A stretch of 44,303 bases of DNA from an uncultured Clostridia bacterium (lineage in GTDB: Bacteria > Bacillota > Clostridia > Oscillospirales > Oscillospiraceae): contig CAMNQX010000016.1 of assembly GCA_946550725.1 (NCBI GenBank), positions 1-44,303 on the forward strand, read 5' to 3'. A program made the translations under genes and the position numbers. Under the pieces are notes generated by a model, which saw nothing but the letters and a program-made list of their open reading frames with translations, searched no databases and had not been told where the DNA came from. Position 1 is the stretch's first letter; each line of letters opens with the position of its first letter. Below, in pieces: positions 7,298 through 14,425 of this stretch.

Positions 7298-8434
7298 TCA
7301 CACCACCCGTTTCCCTTCCAAAATCACCACACTGGGAACGTTGGTGGCCGAGAAGGGGCTTCCGGGCGTGACCACGATGTCCGCGTCCTTCCCCGGCTCC
7401 AGGGTGCCCAGGCGGCGGCCCAGGCCCAAGATCTCCGCCGGGTTTTTGGTGATGGCGGCCAGGGCCGCCTCCTCGCTCATGCCGCCCCGCACTGCCAGGG
7501 CGGCGCACAGGGGCAGGTACTGGATGGGGATGACGGGGTGGTCGGTGCAGATGGCCACCTTCACCCCGGCGGCGGCCAGCACCGTGGGGTTAGACAGACT
7601 GGCGTTGCGAAGCTCCGGCTTGGAGCGGTCGGTGAGGTTGGGGCCGGTGATGACGCTCACGCCCGCCGCGGCGATCTCCTTGGCGATGAGGTGGCCCTCG
7701 GTGCCGTGGACGATGACGCAGTGCAGGTCAAACTCCTTGGAAATACGCAGGGCGGTGGCGATGTCGTCCGCCCGGTGGGCGTGGATGTGAACGGGCAGCT
7801 CCCCCTTCAGCACGGGGAGCAGCGCCTCCAGCTTAGGGTCAAAGTCCCCCTTGCCGTTGGACCGCTTAGCGGCGTACTCCTGGGCCTTCTGGAGGGTGGC
7901 GCGGATGAGGGCCGCGGTGGTCATACGGGTGGTGGGGCTTTCCTTGCGCTCGTGGTACACCGTCTTGGGGTTCTCCCCGGTGGCCATTTTCATGGACACC
8001 GGCTCCGCCACCACCATCTCGTCAGCGATGGCTCCGTCGGTTTTGACGCACAGCATCTGCCCCCCGATGGGGTTGGCCGACCCCGGTCCGGTGACCAGGG
8101 TGGTCACTCCGGCGGCTCGGGCCTCGGCAAAGCAGCGGTCCTGAGGGTTGAGGGCGTCCAAAGCCCGGAGATGGGGGGTGATGGGGTCGGTACACTCGTT
8201 GCCGTCCTCCCCCTCAAAGCCCAGGGAGTCGCCAAACACGCCCAGGTGGCAGTGGGCGTCGATGTAGCCGGGGGTCACGTGACCGCCCCGGGCGTCGATG
8301 ACCTCTCCCAGCTCCCCCTGGGGCAGCCGGGACATCTCCCCCACCGCCGTGATGCGGCCGCCCTCCCAGGCCACAAAGCCGTCAGGGATCACGCCTCCGC
8401 TCACCGGGTGGATGACGCCGTTGATGATGACCAT
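7298..8434 (-). CDS. Amidohydrolase family protein, imidazolonepropionase-like
   Basis: A 378-residue metal-dependent hydrolase. It has the small beta-sandwich start (MVIINGVIHPVSGGVIPDG), the metal-binding HxH in PGYIDAHCHLG (about 54-64), a second histidine motif HIHAHRADDI near 210, IVHGTEGH near 235 and the catalytic Asp in CTDHPVIP near 295. The C-terminus returns to the sandwich (LEPGKDADIVVTPGSPF). Relatives hydrolyse cyclic amides such as imidazolonepropionate or act on dipeptides; the substrate here is not identifiable. AAAGGAGGAAT precedes the ATG. It is coupled to the fumarase-like alpha subunit downstream, hinting at a shared catabolic route. A terminator-like hairpin ends only about 20 nt before its start codon. 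Confidence 0.85.
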   Translation of the reverse strand: MVIINGVIHPVSGGVIPDGFVAWEGGRITAVGEMSRLPQGELGEVIDARGGHVTPGYIDAHCHLGVFGDSLGFEGEDGNECTDPITPHLRALDALNPQDRCFAEARAAGVTTLVTGPGSANPIGGQMLCVKTDGAIADEMVVAEPVSMKMATGENPKTVYHERKESPTTRMTTAALIRATLQKAQEYAAKRSNGKGDFDPKLEALLPVLKGELPVHIHAHRADDIATALRISKEFDLHCVIVHGTEGHLIAKEIAAAGVSVITGPNLTDRSKPELRNASLSNPTVLAAAGVKVAICTDHPVIPIQYLPLCAALAVRGGMSEEAALAAITKNPAEILGLGRRLGTLEPGKDADIVVTPGSPFSATNVPSVVILEGKRVV

Positions 8435-8454
8435 GTTCTTATTCCTCCTTTGGT

Positions 8455-8485
8455 AAGAAAACAGGGAGAGGTAAACCTCTCCCTG
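8455..8485 (-). terminator. Hairpin terminator between S1-protein gene and amidohydrolase gene
   Basis: On the minus strand an 11-bp stem (CAGGGAGAGGT / ACCTCTCCCTG, loop of 2) is followed by TTTTCTT. It ends the yabP-yabQ-divIC-S1 transcript. Its T-run stops some 14 nt before the Shine-Dalgarno of the next gene, which leaves no room for a promoter between them. Confidence 0.75.
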
Positions 8486-8497
8486 AAACGTTGACGT

Positions 8498-8953
8498 TCA
8501 GCGGCCCCGCCCGTTGCCCCGGCGGGTGTTGCGCCGGTCGGCGGCGCGGATCTCAGAGAGCTTGCTGTCGCTCTGCTGCATGAACTGCTTCAAGCGGTCC
8601 TCAAAGCTGGCCGGTCCGGCCGGCTGAGGGGCAGGCCGAGGAGTGAACCCGCTGCCAACCCGGCTCTGGGGTCTGCCGCCGCCCTGGAAGGAGGATGCGC
8701 CGCCCGGTCTGGGAGGTGGAGGCAGGGCCTTCTTGATGGAGAGGTTGATCCGGCCGGACTCATCGATGCCGATGATCTTCACCGTGACCTCCTGGCCTAC
8801 CTGCAAATGCTCTGACACGTCGCTGACGTAAGCGTACGCGATCTCCGAGATATGTACCAGCCCCGATTTCCCCTCGGGCAGCGACACGAACGCGCCGAAC
8901 TTGGTAATTCCCGTGACCTTTCCCTGAACGACCGAACCGACTCCCAACTCCAT
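8498..8953 (-). CDS. S1-domain RNA-binding protein of the YabR/YugI type
   Basis: A 151-residue protein whose first ~75 residues form an S1 RNA-binding domain (MELGVGSVVQGKVTGITKFGAFVSL, GLVHISEIA, INLSIKKA). The rest is a basic, Pro/Gly/Arg-rich tail (KALPPPPRPGG, ending DRRNTRRGNGRGR) that looks disordered. Small S1 proteins of this kind sit directly after divIC in many Firmicutes (yabR in Bacillus), as here (46-nt gap). They bind RNA or ribosomes; the precise role is not established from sequence. It is the last gene of the yabP cluster, with a terminator just after it. Confidence 0.88.
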   Translation of the reverse strand: MELGVGSVVQGKVTGITKFGAFVSLPEGKSGLVHISEIAYAYVSDVSEHLQVGQEVTVKIIGIDESGRINLSIKKALPPPPRPGGASSFQGGGRPQSRVGSGFTPRPAPQPAGPASFEDRLKQFMQQSDSKLSEIRAADRRNTRRGNGRGR

Positions 8954-8999
8954 AAGCTGCTATTGTTCCTCTCTCTCCAAAAATTTTCCCAGGGCGTTT

Positions 9000-9278
9000 T
9001 CAGTTGCCGCTGTCGTAAAAGACGATCTCGCCCGGCTCCACCAGCCCCAGCCGCTTGCGGGCGACCTCGGCGATGCGTTCGGGATCATCCTTTTCCGCGA
9101 TGGCGGCGCTGAGCGCCTCGTTTTCCTGCCGCTGCCGCTGGTTGGACTCCTCCAGAGCCGCCTGCTGCCGCGCCAGGTCCTTCGCCTGGGAGCGCAGGTC
9201 CAGGAAGGTGGTCACGGAGACTACCAACAAGATCAGCAGCAGCAGTTTGGTGATCATGCCCGCCCGCTTGAACTTCAT
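9000..9278 (-). CDS. divIC: Septum formation initiator, DivIC/FtsB family
   Basis: A 92-residue bitopic protein. A short cytoplasmic head (MKFKRAGMI) precedes one membrane segment (about 10-24), an extracytoplasmic coiled coil (SQAKDLARQQAALEESNQRQ region) and the family tail KRLGLVEPGEIVFYDSGN. DivIC/FtsB forms the FtsQLB-type complex that activates septal peptidoglycan synthesis. I chose ATG 9278 because GGAGG lies 5 nt upstream and the protein then begins just before the membrane helix. It sits in the conserved yabP-yabQ-divIC order and overlaps the long 3' part of the yabQ frame by 194 nt, which is abnormal. Confidence 0.9.
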   Translation of the reverse strand: MKFKRAGMITKLLLLILLVVSVTTFLDLRSQAKDLARQQAALEESNQRQRQENEALSAAIAEKDDPERIAEVARKRLGLVEPGEIVFYDSGN

Positions 9279-9795
9279 GCCAGCCTCCGCCTCCTTTCTG
9301 TGTCGTGCCGCCCTTCGGCGTTCCGGGGACTGCCCCAAGTTTCCCTGTTATTGTAAACCATCTTTCCCAAAAAGGGAAGTGTTTTTTTGCAATTTTCCAA
9401 AATTTTTTTAGGCCCATTTTGAGCGTGCGCCACGGAAAGGTGAAAACCCACCATATTTTTCCGCAAATTGCCGCCACAAGCCCTTCCCATTTCCTCACCC
9501 ACGGGCTGAGCAGCCGGAAATAGAGCCATCCGCCCAGCAGCATGGCCGCCGCCACGTAAAGCTCCACCTCTCCACCGGTCAGCTCCACGGTATAGCCCAG
9601 CACCGACAGCGTCACCGCCGCCCAGTAGAGCGCGTCGATGACGCCGGCCCACACCCGGCCCTTCCACAGCAGGCGCAGAAGCCGCAGCGCGTCGTAGGCC
9701 AGCGCTACCCCTGCCCCCATGCACACTGCCCCCGCAAAGGCCGCCGCCTGCTGAGAGGGCAGGTTCCCCAGCCCCAGGGCCACCGGTTCCATCAT
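9085..9795 (-). CDS. yabQ: Spore cortex biosynthesis protein YabQ, with unusual C-terminal extension
   Basis: An integral membrane protein needed for spore cortex formation in Bacillus (family knowledge). The N-terminal ~150 residues fit YabQ: several membrane helices (QQAAAFAGAVCMGAGVALAYDALRLLR, VIDALYWAAVTLSVLGYTV, LYVAAAMLLGGWLYF), then basic KKFWKIAKKHFPFWERWFTITGK. After that the frame runs on for about 80 low-complexity residues and overlaps divIC by 194 nt. In the -1-type alternative frame a stop falls at 9275-9277, giving a tidy ATGA overlap with divIC. Either the extension is real or a one-base frameshift (biological or sequencing) removed the normal stop. Its start lies 10 nt after the yabP stop. 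Confidence 0.82.
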   Translation of the reverse strand: MMEPVALGLGNLPSQQAAAFAGAVCMGAGVALAYDALRLLRLLWKGRVWAGVIDALYWAAVTLSVLGYTVELTGGEVELYVAAAMLLGGWLYFRLLSPWVRKWEGLVAAICGKIWWVFTFPWRTLKMGLKKFWKIAKKHFPFWERWFTITGKLGAVPGTPKGGTTQKGGGGWHEVQAGGHDHQTAAADLVGSLRDHLPGPALPGEGPGAAAGGSGGVQPAAAAGKRGAQRRHRGKG

Positions 9796-9805
9796 GCCCG
9801 CACCG

Positions 9806-10069
9806 TCAGCGGAACAGCCTGCTCAGCAGGCCGCCCCCCGTCTCCCGGGGTTCCTCATAGGTCAGGCTCTCCACCCGTCCCTCCACCTTCAGCGCCCCGC
9901 CGTCCAGGCTCAGCGTCTCAATATGCAGCCCTTCCCCCCGGACGATGAGCGCGCCCAGATTGGTTGACATAATTATTGTGCCCTCGTCAAAGCTCTCCAC
10001 TTCCTCCACCCCGGTGATCTCCAGCCGTTCCCGGTCCACCAGGGTGACCTTATGCCCGTTGTTTTCCAT
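9806..10069 (-). CDS. yabP: Sporulation protein YabP
   Basis: An 87-residue YabP-family protein (MENNGHKVTLVDRERLEITGVEEVESFDEGTIIM..., with LGALIVRGEGLHIETLSLDGGALKVEG). YabP proteins act in the mother cell in spore cortex assembly, together with YabQ. I chose ATG 10069, with an AGGGGG-type ribosome site just upstream. The in-frame ATG at 10087 lies upstream of the transcription start predicted from the SigE-type promoter at 10091-10119, so it cannot be used on that transcript. First gene of yabP-yabQ-divIC-S1. A TTATGTNAAC motif lies inside (minus strand, encoding I-M-S-T). Confidence 0.9.
   Translation of the reverse strand: MENNGHKVTLVDRERLEITGVEEVESFDEGTIIMSTNLGALIVRGEGLHIETLSLDGGALKVEGRVESLTYEEPRETGGGLLSRLFR
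9963..9972 (-). repeat. Dispersed motif TTATGTNAAC, copy 4
   Basis: TTATGTCAAC on the minus strand, sense in yabP (I-M-S-T). Confidence 0.6.
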
Positions 10070-10090
10070 CGATAAGCCCCCTTTCATGGC

Positions 10091-10119
10091 ACTGTATGCC
10101 TAAAATGGGACAAATATGC
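10091..10119 (-). promoter_or_regulatory. SigE-type (mother-cell) sporulation promoter of yabP
   Basis: On the minus strand, GCATATT (10119-10113) and CATACAGT (10098-10091) are separated by 14 nt. This matches the Bacillus SigE consensus (KMATATT, 14-15 nt, CATACAnT) throughout. In Bacillus yabP-yabQ are SigE-dependent, so sequence and gene agree. Confidence 0.85.
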
Positions 10120-10127
10120 TTTTTGCC

Positions 10128-10156
10128 TTGACAATCCGGGCCGGGGGTGGGATAAT
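10128..10156 (+). promoter_or_regulatory. SigA-type promoter of the PTS EIIC-like gene
   Basis: TTGACA (10128-10133), a 17-nt spacer, then GATAAT (10151-10156). It diverges from the yabP promoter without overlapping it. A small inverted repeat (CTCCCT 10171-10176 / AGGGAG 10184-10189) includes the ribosome-binding site and could modulate translation. Confidence 0.85.
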
Positions 10157-10198
10157 GCACCTAATATCCGCTCCCTGCGGAAAAGGGAGGTCTGTTTT

Positions 10199-11287
10199 AT
10201 GAACAAATTTTCTTCGTTCCTCCAGCGCAAAAACATCGTCATCACCCCCAAGCGGTACGGGGTGGACGCCATGGGGGCCATGGCCCAGGGCCTGTTCTGC
10301 TCCCTGCTCATCGGCACCATTCTGGACACCCTGGGCAAGCAGCTGGGCATCGCCTGGCTGGTGACGGTGGGCGGCTTCGCCTCCGCCATGTCCGGCCCCG
10401 CCATGGCCGTGGCCATCGGCTACGCCCTGCAAGCGCCGCCTCTGGTGCTGTTCTCCCTGGCCACCGTGGGCTACGCCGCCAACGCGCTTGGCTCCACGAC
10501 CCTGAACGGCGGCAAGGGCGCGGGAGGACCGCTGGCGGTGCTGTTCATCGCCATCATCGCCGCCGAGGTGGGCAAAATGGTCTCCAAGGAGACCAAGGTG
10601 GACATTCTGGTCACCCCCCTGGTCACCATCCTCTCCGGGGTGGGGCTGGCGGCCCTCACCGCCCCCGCCATCGGCACCGCCGCCTCCGCCGTGGGCGACT
10701 TTGTGAAGTGGGCCACCGTCCTCCAGCCCTTCCTGATGGGCATCCTGGTCTCGGTGGTCATCGGCGTCGCGTTGACGCTGCCCATCTCCTCCGCCGCCAT
10801 CTGCGCGGCCATCGCCCTCACGGGCCTGGCGGGCGGAGCCGCCGTGGCCGGGTGCTGCGCCCAGATGGTGGGCTTCGCCGTCCTCTCCTTCCGGGAGAAC
10901 CGCTGGGGCGGCCTGGTGAGCCAGGGGCTGGGCACCTCCATGCTCCAGATGGGCAACATCGTGAAGAATCCCCGCATCTGGCTCCCCGCCATCCTGACCT
11001 CCGCCATCACCGGCCCCCTGGCCACCTGCGTGTTCCATCTGGAGATGAACGACCCCGTCTCCGCCGTGGCCTCGGGCATGGGTACCTGCGGCATGGTGGG
11101 TCCCATCGGGGTGTACGCCGGGTGGGTCAGCGACGTGGGCCTTGGGGTCAAGGCTGCCATCACTGCCATGGACTGGGTGGGCCTGGTCCTCATCTGCTTT
11201 GTCCTCCCCGCCGTGCTCACCTGGGCCTTTGGCCTGTTCTTCCGCAAGATCGGCTGGATCAAAGAGGGCGATTTGAAGCTGGATTGA
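10199..11287 (+). CDS. PTS EIIC-like membrane protein (PTS_EIIC_2 family)
   Basis: A 362-residue, strongly hydrophobic protein with about ten membrane helices and Gly/Ala-rich segments (SAMSGPAMAVAIGYALQAPP, VASGMGTCGMVGPIGVYAGWV) typical of the EIIC_2 family annotated as PTS sugar transporter IIC. A normal PTS permease also needs EIIA and EIIB; none is fused or adjacent, and neither histidine nor cysteine phosphorylation domains are present. It has its own promoter, a good AAAGGGAGG ribosome site and a terminator, so it is transcribed alone. It may borrow EIIAB from elsewhere or act as a PTS-independent transporter. The substrate is unknown. Confidence 0.82.
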   Translation: MNKFSSFLQRKNIVITPKRYGVDAMGAMAQGLFCSLLIGTILDTLGKQLGIAWLVTVGGFASAMSGPAMAVAIGYALQAPPLVLFSLATVGYAANALGSTTLNGGKGAGGPLAVLFIAIIAAEVGKMVSKETKVDILVTPLVTILSGVGLAALTAPAIGTAASAVGDFVKWATVLQPFLMGILVSVVIGVALTLPISSAAICAAIALTGLAGGAAVAGCCAQMVGFAVLSFRENRWGGLVSQGLGTSMLQMGNIVKNPRIWLPAILTSAITGPLATCVFHLEMNDPVSAVASGMGTCGMVGPIGVYAGWVSDVGLGVKAAITAMDWVGLVLICFVLPAVLTWAFGLFFRKIGWIKEGDLKLD

Positions 11288-11300
11288 GAAGCGTTCCATA

Positions 11301-11337
11301 AAGAAGGGGCAGGGTGTAAACCCTGCCCCTTCTTTTA
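11301..11337. terminator. Bidirectional terminator, EIIC gene and minus-strand operon
   Basis: A 13-bp stem AGAAGGGGCAGGG / CCCTGCCCCTTCT (11302-11314, 11321-11333) with loop TGTAAA is followed by TTT on the plus strand and TTCTTT on the minus strand. It lies between convergent stops. Confidence 0.88.
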
Positions 11338-11342
11338 CTAGT

Positions 11343-11717
11343 CTATTTTCTTTTTGTGTGAGCATATTCCCTCGTGAAGTAAATCAACGTTATAACGTGC
11401 AGAATACCCCGTACGATTGCGATGATATATAGATCAAGGCGGGCATTATAAGAACGTTCTATTTGAATGATCATCCAGATGCCAAGAACCGCCATCAGGA
11501 TCACGCCGATGGAATAGACCAAATAGCAAACATACGCAAACTTGTTTTTACGGCAGGCAAACCAACAAAGCGCACATACGAGTATCCCGAACAAGATCGA
11601 CGGGCCATGTGCATTGGTAAACGTGTCATAGGTATAAGTTGCGATAGCCACCACGCCCGTTGTCAGAACGAGCCATTTCCCGGCGGACATTTCTCCGGCT
11701 TCTATACACTTCTTCAC
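11343..11717 (-). CDS. Small four-helix membrane protein of unknown function
   Basis: About 124 residues, starting at the GTG that overlaps the ogt stop codon (GTGA), with GGAGG 9 nt upstream; an internal ATG nine codons later is a possible alternative. Four hydrophobic helices are visible (KWLVLTTGVVAIATYTY, SILFGILVCALCWFAC, FAYVCYLVYSIGVILMAVLGIWMII, LYIIAIVRGILHVITLIYF), with a basic end YAHTKRK. I recognise no family motif. Its base composition is clearly more AT-rich than its neighbours, which may mean recent acquisition. It is the last gene of the cysteine desulfurase-MATE-hydrolase-ogt operon. Confidence 0.7.
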   Translation of the reverse strand: MKKCIEAGEMSAGKWLVLTTGVVAIATYTYDTFTNAHGPSILFGILVCALCWFACRKNKFAYVCYLVYSIGVILMAVLGIWMIIQIERSYNARLDLYIIAIVRGILHVITLIYFTREYAHTKRK

Positions 11718-12247
11718 CGTATCATCCCTCCGCCTGTTCCGTGCCCGATACACAGCGCGCCTTCGTGGCGGAGGAGCCATTCCTTGCGCGCCACGCCCCC
11801 GGCGTAGCCTGTCAGGCTTCCGTCCGCCCCCACCACCCGGTGGCAGGGGATGACGAGGGAGATGGGATTGCGCCCCACCGCGCTCCCCACCGCCCGGGCT
11901 GAGGTGGGTCTTCCCCGCTTCGCTAACGCCGCCGCCAGGCCGCCGTAGGTGGCCGTCGTCCCGTAGGGGATGCGTTCCAGCTCCGCCCAGACCGCCCGCT
12001 GAAACTCGCTCCCCTCCGGGGAGAGGGGCAGTTCCCCGCTCTCGGGCTTGTCTCCGGCGAAGTAGCGGTCCAGCCAGTGTCGGGCTTGCCGAAAAATGGG
12101 CGGCTCGCCCCGGGGCGGCAGCTCCGCCAGCCCGCCCAGAAAGTATTTCTGTCCATCCAGCCACAGCCCCGCCAACGCCGTCTCCGTCTTGTCGCTCACC
12201 AGCGTCAGTACGCCCAGGGGCGAGCGGTATTCCGCAGAATAGACCAT
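11714..12247 (-). CDS. ogt: Methylated-DNA--protein-cysteine S-methyltransferase
   Basis: A 177-residue suicide repair protein that moves the alkyl group from O6-alkylguanine (or O4-alkylthymine) to its own cysteine. The active site PCHRVV is intact (IPCHRVVGADGSLTGYAGGVARKEWLL), and the DNA-binding helix-turn-helix region with the arginine finger (TSARAVGSAVGRNP) precedes it. Length and N-terminal domain fit Ogt/MGMT rather than the bifunctional Ada. GGAGGACGGGAG precedes the ATG. It lies 12 nt after the metallo-hydrolase gene and overlaps the next small membrane protein by 4 nt. Confidence 0.95.
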   Translation of the reverse strand: MVYSAEYRSPLGVLTLVSDKTETALAGLWLDGQKYFLGGLAELPPRGEPPIFRQARHWLDRYFAGDKPESGELPLSPEGSEFQRAVWAELERIPYGTTATYGGLAAALAKRGRPTSARAVGSAVGRNPISLVIPCHRVVGADGSLTGYAGGVARKEWLLRHEGALCIGHGTGGGMIR

Positions 12248-12259
12248 CTCCCGTCCTCC

Positions 12260-13021
12260 TTACAGCTCCAGCGTCAGCCCGGTGGTCAGCCGCGCCACCC
12301 GGTCAGGATATGCCTCCTTCAACAGCTCAAAAGCCGGGTCGCCGGTGCAGTGTCCGGTGTACAACGTCCCCACCTCCAGCTCCTCAAAGAGCCACTTGCC
12401 CAGATTTTTCACGATGCCGGGGGCCACCCCCAGGCAGTGGGTGTTTTTGCCCATAAGGTGCAGTCCGCCCATGAGCGCCTGGACGCTCTTTCCGGGAAAT
12501 TGCTCCTTCACCCCCCGGACAATGTAGCCCGCCCCGGCGTGGCAGCAGGAGTTGAGGATGACCAGCCCGTCCTCCCCCTCCAGCACAAGGGATTGCTCGT
12601 GGTCCACCTGGTCCGGGACCAGCCAAACCCCCGGCAAAAGCCGGGTGGGACCGTCCGCCAAACGGCTCCGGCCCGCCAGCAGGTCCTTGACCTCCTCCGA
12701 CAAGCCGATGTAGTGGTGCGTGCCCCCGTTGTCCGACCAGTGTTCGGCCAGCGCGGCGGGCCGCAGCCACACTTCCGCAGAGTGGTTCGCCCGCAGAAAG
12801 GCCGCCAGTCCGTCGCCGTGGTCGTAGTGGCCGTGGGACAGCGCCGCCAGCTGGATAGAAGTTATGTCAACTCCTAAGGACTTGGCGTTTTCTAAGAATT
12901 TCCCAGAGCTGCCCCCGTCCAAAAGGATGGGGGTGTTGTTGTAATTTATGTAAACCGATAAGCCGTGCTCCCGGAGCAGAGCGTCCGGGGCGGTGTTCTC
13001 CATCAAAACGGTGAGCTTCAC
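12260..13021 (-). CDS. MBL-fold metallo-hydrolase, dihydropterin/RFA-P synthase-like subgroup
   Basis: About 253 residues of metallo-beta-lactamase fold. The zinc motif HxHxDH is present (SHGHYDHGDGL), with further ligands NSCCHAG and TGHCTGD. Overall layout (start KLTVLMENT.., GLSVYIN, LLDGGSSGKFLENAKSLGVD) fits the subgroup of archaeal ribofuranosylaminobenzene phosphate synthase-like proteins. In bacteria these are of unclear role. GTG 13021 is chosen: AGGAGG lies 9 nt upstream and it starts 4 nt after the MATE stop; the much longer open frame upstream is out-of-frame MATE sequence. It contains two TTATGTNAAC copies 74 nt apart. Confidence 0.88.
   Translation of the reverse strand: MKLTVLMENTAPDALLREHGLSVYINYNNTPILLDGGSSGKFLENAKSLGVDITSIQLAALSHGHYDHGDGLAAFLRANHSAEVWLRPAALAEHWSDNGGTHHYIGLSEEVKDLLAGRSRLADGPTRLLPGVWLVPDQVDHEQSLVLEGEDGLVILNSCCHAGAGYIVRGVKEQFPGKSVQALMGGLHLMGKNTHCLGVAPGIVKNLGKWLFEELEVGTLYTGHCTGDPAFELLKEAYPDRVARLTTGLTLEL
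12862..12871 (+). repeat. Dispersed motif TTATGTNAAC, copy 5
   Basis: TTATGTCAAC, antisense in the MBL hydrolase gene. The gene reads V-D-I-T with the same bases as copy 3. Confidence 0.6.
12946..12955 (+). repeat. Dispersed motif TTATGTNAAC, copy 6
   Basis: TTATGTAAAC, 74 nt from copy 5, antisense in the same gene (V-Y-I-N). Confidence 0.6.
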
Positions 13022-13025
13022 GGTC

Positions 13026-14408
13026 CTACGCCTCCTGTCTCGTGATGTCCCGCACCCATTTCCCCGACCGGGTGCGCCAGGAGCCGATGACCGCTTTGGC
13101 CGCCTGCTCCAGGCCCTTGACCAGGTACACCCACAGCACGTTCCAGCGCAGCACCAGCCCCACGATGGCGGACAGGGGGATGGCCACCGTCCACAGCGCA
13201 CCCAGGTCGATGCACGCCGCCATGCGCACATCGCCGCCGCCCCGGAGGACGCCCACGATGTTGGTGGTGTTGTAGGACTGCAGCGGGAGAAAGACAAAGG
13301 TCACCGTCAGCATCATCAAGGCGATGCCCTCCGCCTGGGCGGACAGCTCGAAGATGGGGAACACCAAAGGCCGCAGGACAGTGTAGAGAAGCACCGTCGC
13401 CACCACGCCCACCACGGCGCCGCCCAGCACCGCCACGGTGTTCATCACCCGGCCCAGCTCCTGCACCTTTTCCTTGCTCTCTTGCACCACGCTCTGGCCC
13501 ACGAGGACGGCGGCAGCAGCGGCCACGGCGAAAATAGCCACGGTGCAGATCTTCTCCACGTTCCCCGCCACGGCGTAGGCCGCGAGGATGGCCTTGGAAG
13601 AGTCCATGTGGCCCATGATGGTGGGGTAGAGACTGGTGCCCAGGCCCCACAGGGTCTCGTTGAGCACCACGGGGGTGGCAAAGCGGACAAACCGCCGGGC
13701 CATGTCCGCCCCCGGCCGGAACAGAAGCGAAGGACGCACCCGGAAGGTCTTGCTCACCACCGCGTGCCCCACCGCCAGCACCAGCTGCAGCGTCCGGGAG
13801 ATAAGGGTGGCCAGGGCCGCGCCCTCGATGCCCAGCTCGGGCAGGCCCAGGCGGCCGAAGATGAAGCCGTAGTTCAGGACCACGTTGGTCACCATGGACA
13901 CGCCTAAAATGCAAAGCCCCAGCTTGGGGTTTCCCATGCTGCGGTGGGCGGCGATGTATATCTCGGACAGACCTCCAAAGAAGATGGAGAAGGCCACGAT
14001 CCTACAGTACTTGGCCGCCAGCGCCACCACCGCCGCGTCGTTCCCCAGCAGGCTCATGCACTGCATGGGGAAGAAGTACATCACACAGCCGAACAAAGCG
14101 GTGATACCCCCGGCGGCGTACATTCCGATGCCCAGCACCCGGTTGATGGAGCGGTGGTCGCCCCGGCCGTAAAATTGACTGATGAGCACGCTGGAGCCGC
14201 TTTGGAAGCCGAAGATCATCAGCTGCTCCACGTAGATGGGGATGTTGGCCAACGTCACCGCCGCCAGGGGGGCCTCCCCCAGCCGCCCCACCATGAAGGT
14301 GTCCGCCAGTGCCAGAGACTCGGTGATGAGATTTTGCAAAATGATAGGCAGGGCCAGGCGAAACAGCCGGCGGTAAAACTCCTTCCCCTGCCGCATATAA
14401 GAAAACAT
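13026..14408 (-). CDS. MATE family cation-coupled efflux transporter
   Basis: About 460 residues with twelve predicted helices in two homologous bundles, typical of MATE (multidrug and toxin extrusion) proteins (FRLALPIILQNLITESLALADTFMVGRLG; second half VRFATPVVLNETLWGLGTSLYPTIMGHM). These use a Na+ or H+ gradient to expel organic cations, flavins or other metabolites. I prefer ATG 14408, which has GAGGGG about 9 nt upstream. A TTG at 14429 overlaps the cysteine desulfurase stop (TTGA) but lacks a ribosome site. It is the second gene of the five-gene operon. The substrate is unknown. Confidence 0.93.
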   Translation of the reverse strand: MFSYMRQGKEFYRRLFRLALPIILQNLITESLALADTFMVGRLGEAPLAAVTLANIPIYVEQLMIFGFQSGSSVLISQFYGRGDHRSINRVLGIGMYAAGGITALFGCVMYFFPMQCMSLLGNDAAVVALAAKYCRIVAFSIFFGGLSEIYIAAHRSMGNPKLGLCILGVSMVTNVVLNYGFIFGRLGLPELGIEGAALATLISRTLQLVLAVGHAVVSKTFRVRPSLLFRPGADMARRFVRFATPVVLNETLWGLGTSLYPTIMGHMDSSKAILAAYAVAGNVEKICTVAIFAVAAAAAVLVGQSVVQESKEKVQELGRVMNTVAVLGGAVVGVVATVLLYTVLRPLVFPIFELSAQAEGIALMMLTVTFVFLPLQSYNTTNIVGVLRGGGDVRMAACIDLGALWTVAIPLSAIVGLVLRWNVLWVYLVKGLEQAAKAVIGSWRTRSGKWVRDITRQEA

Positions 14409-14425
14409 TCCGAATTTCCCCTCGC

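Noticed and set aside
10100-11365. 421-codon minus-strand open frame opposite the EIIC-like gene
   Set aside because: Composition is dominated by Gly, His and Asp and it crosses a terminator and two promoters; a GC shadow.
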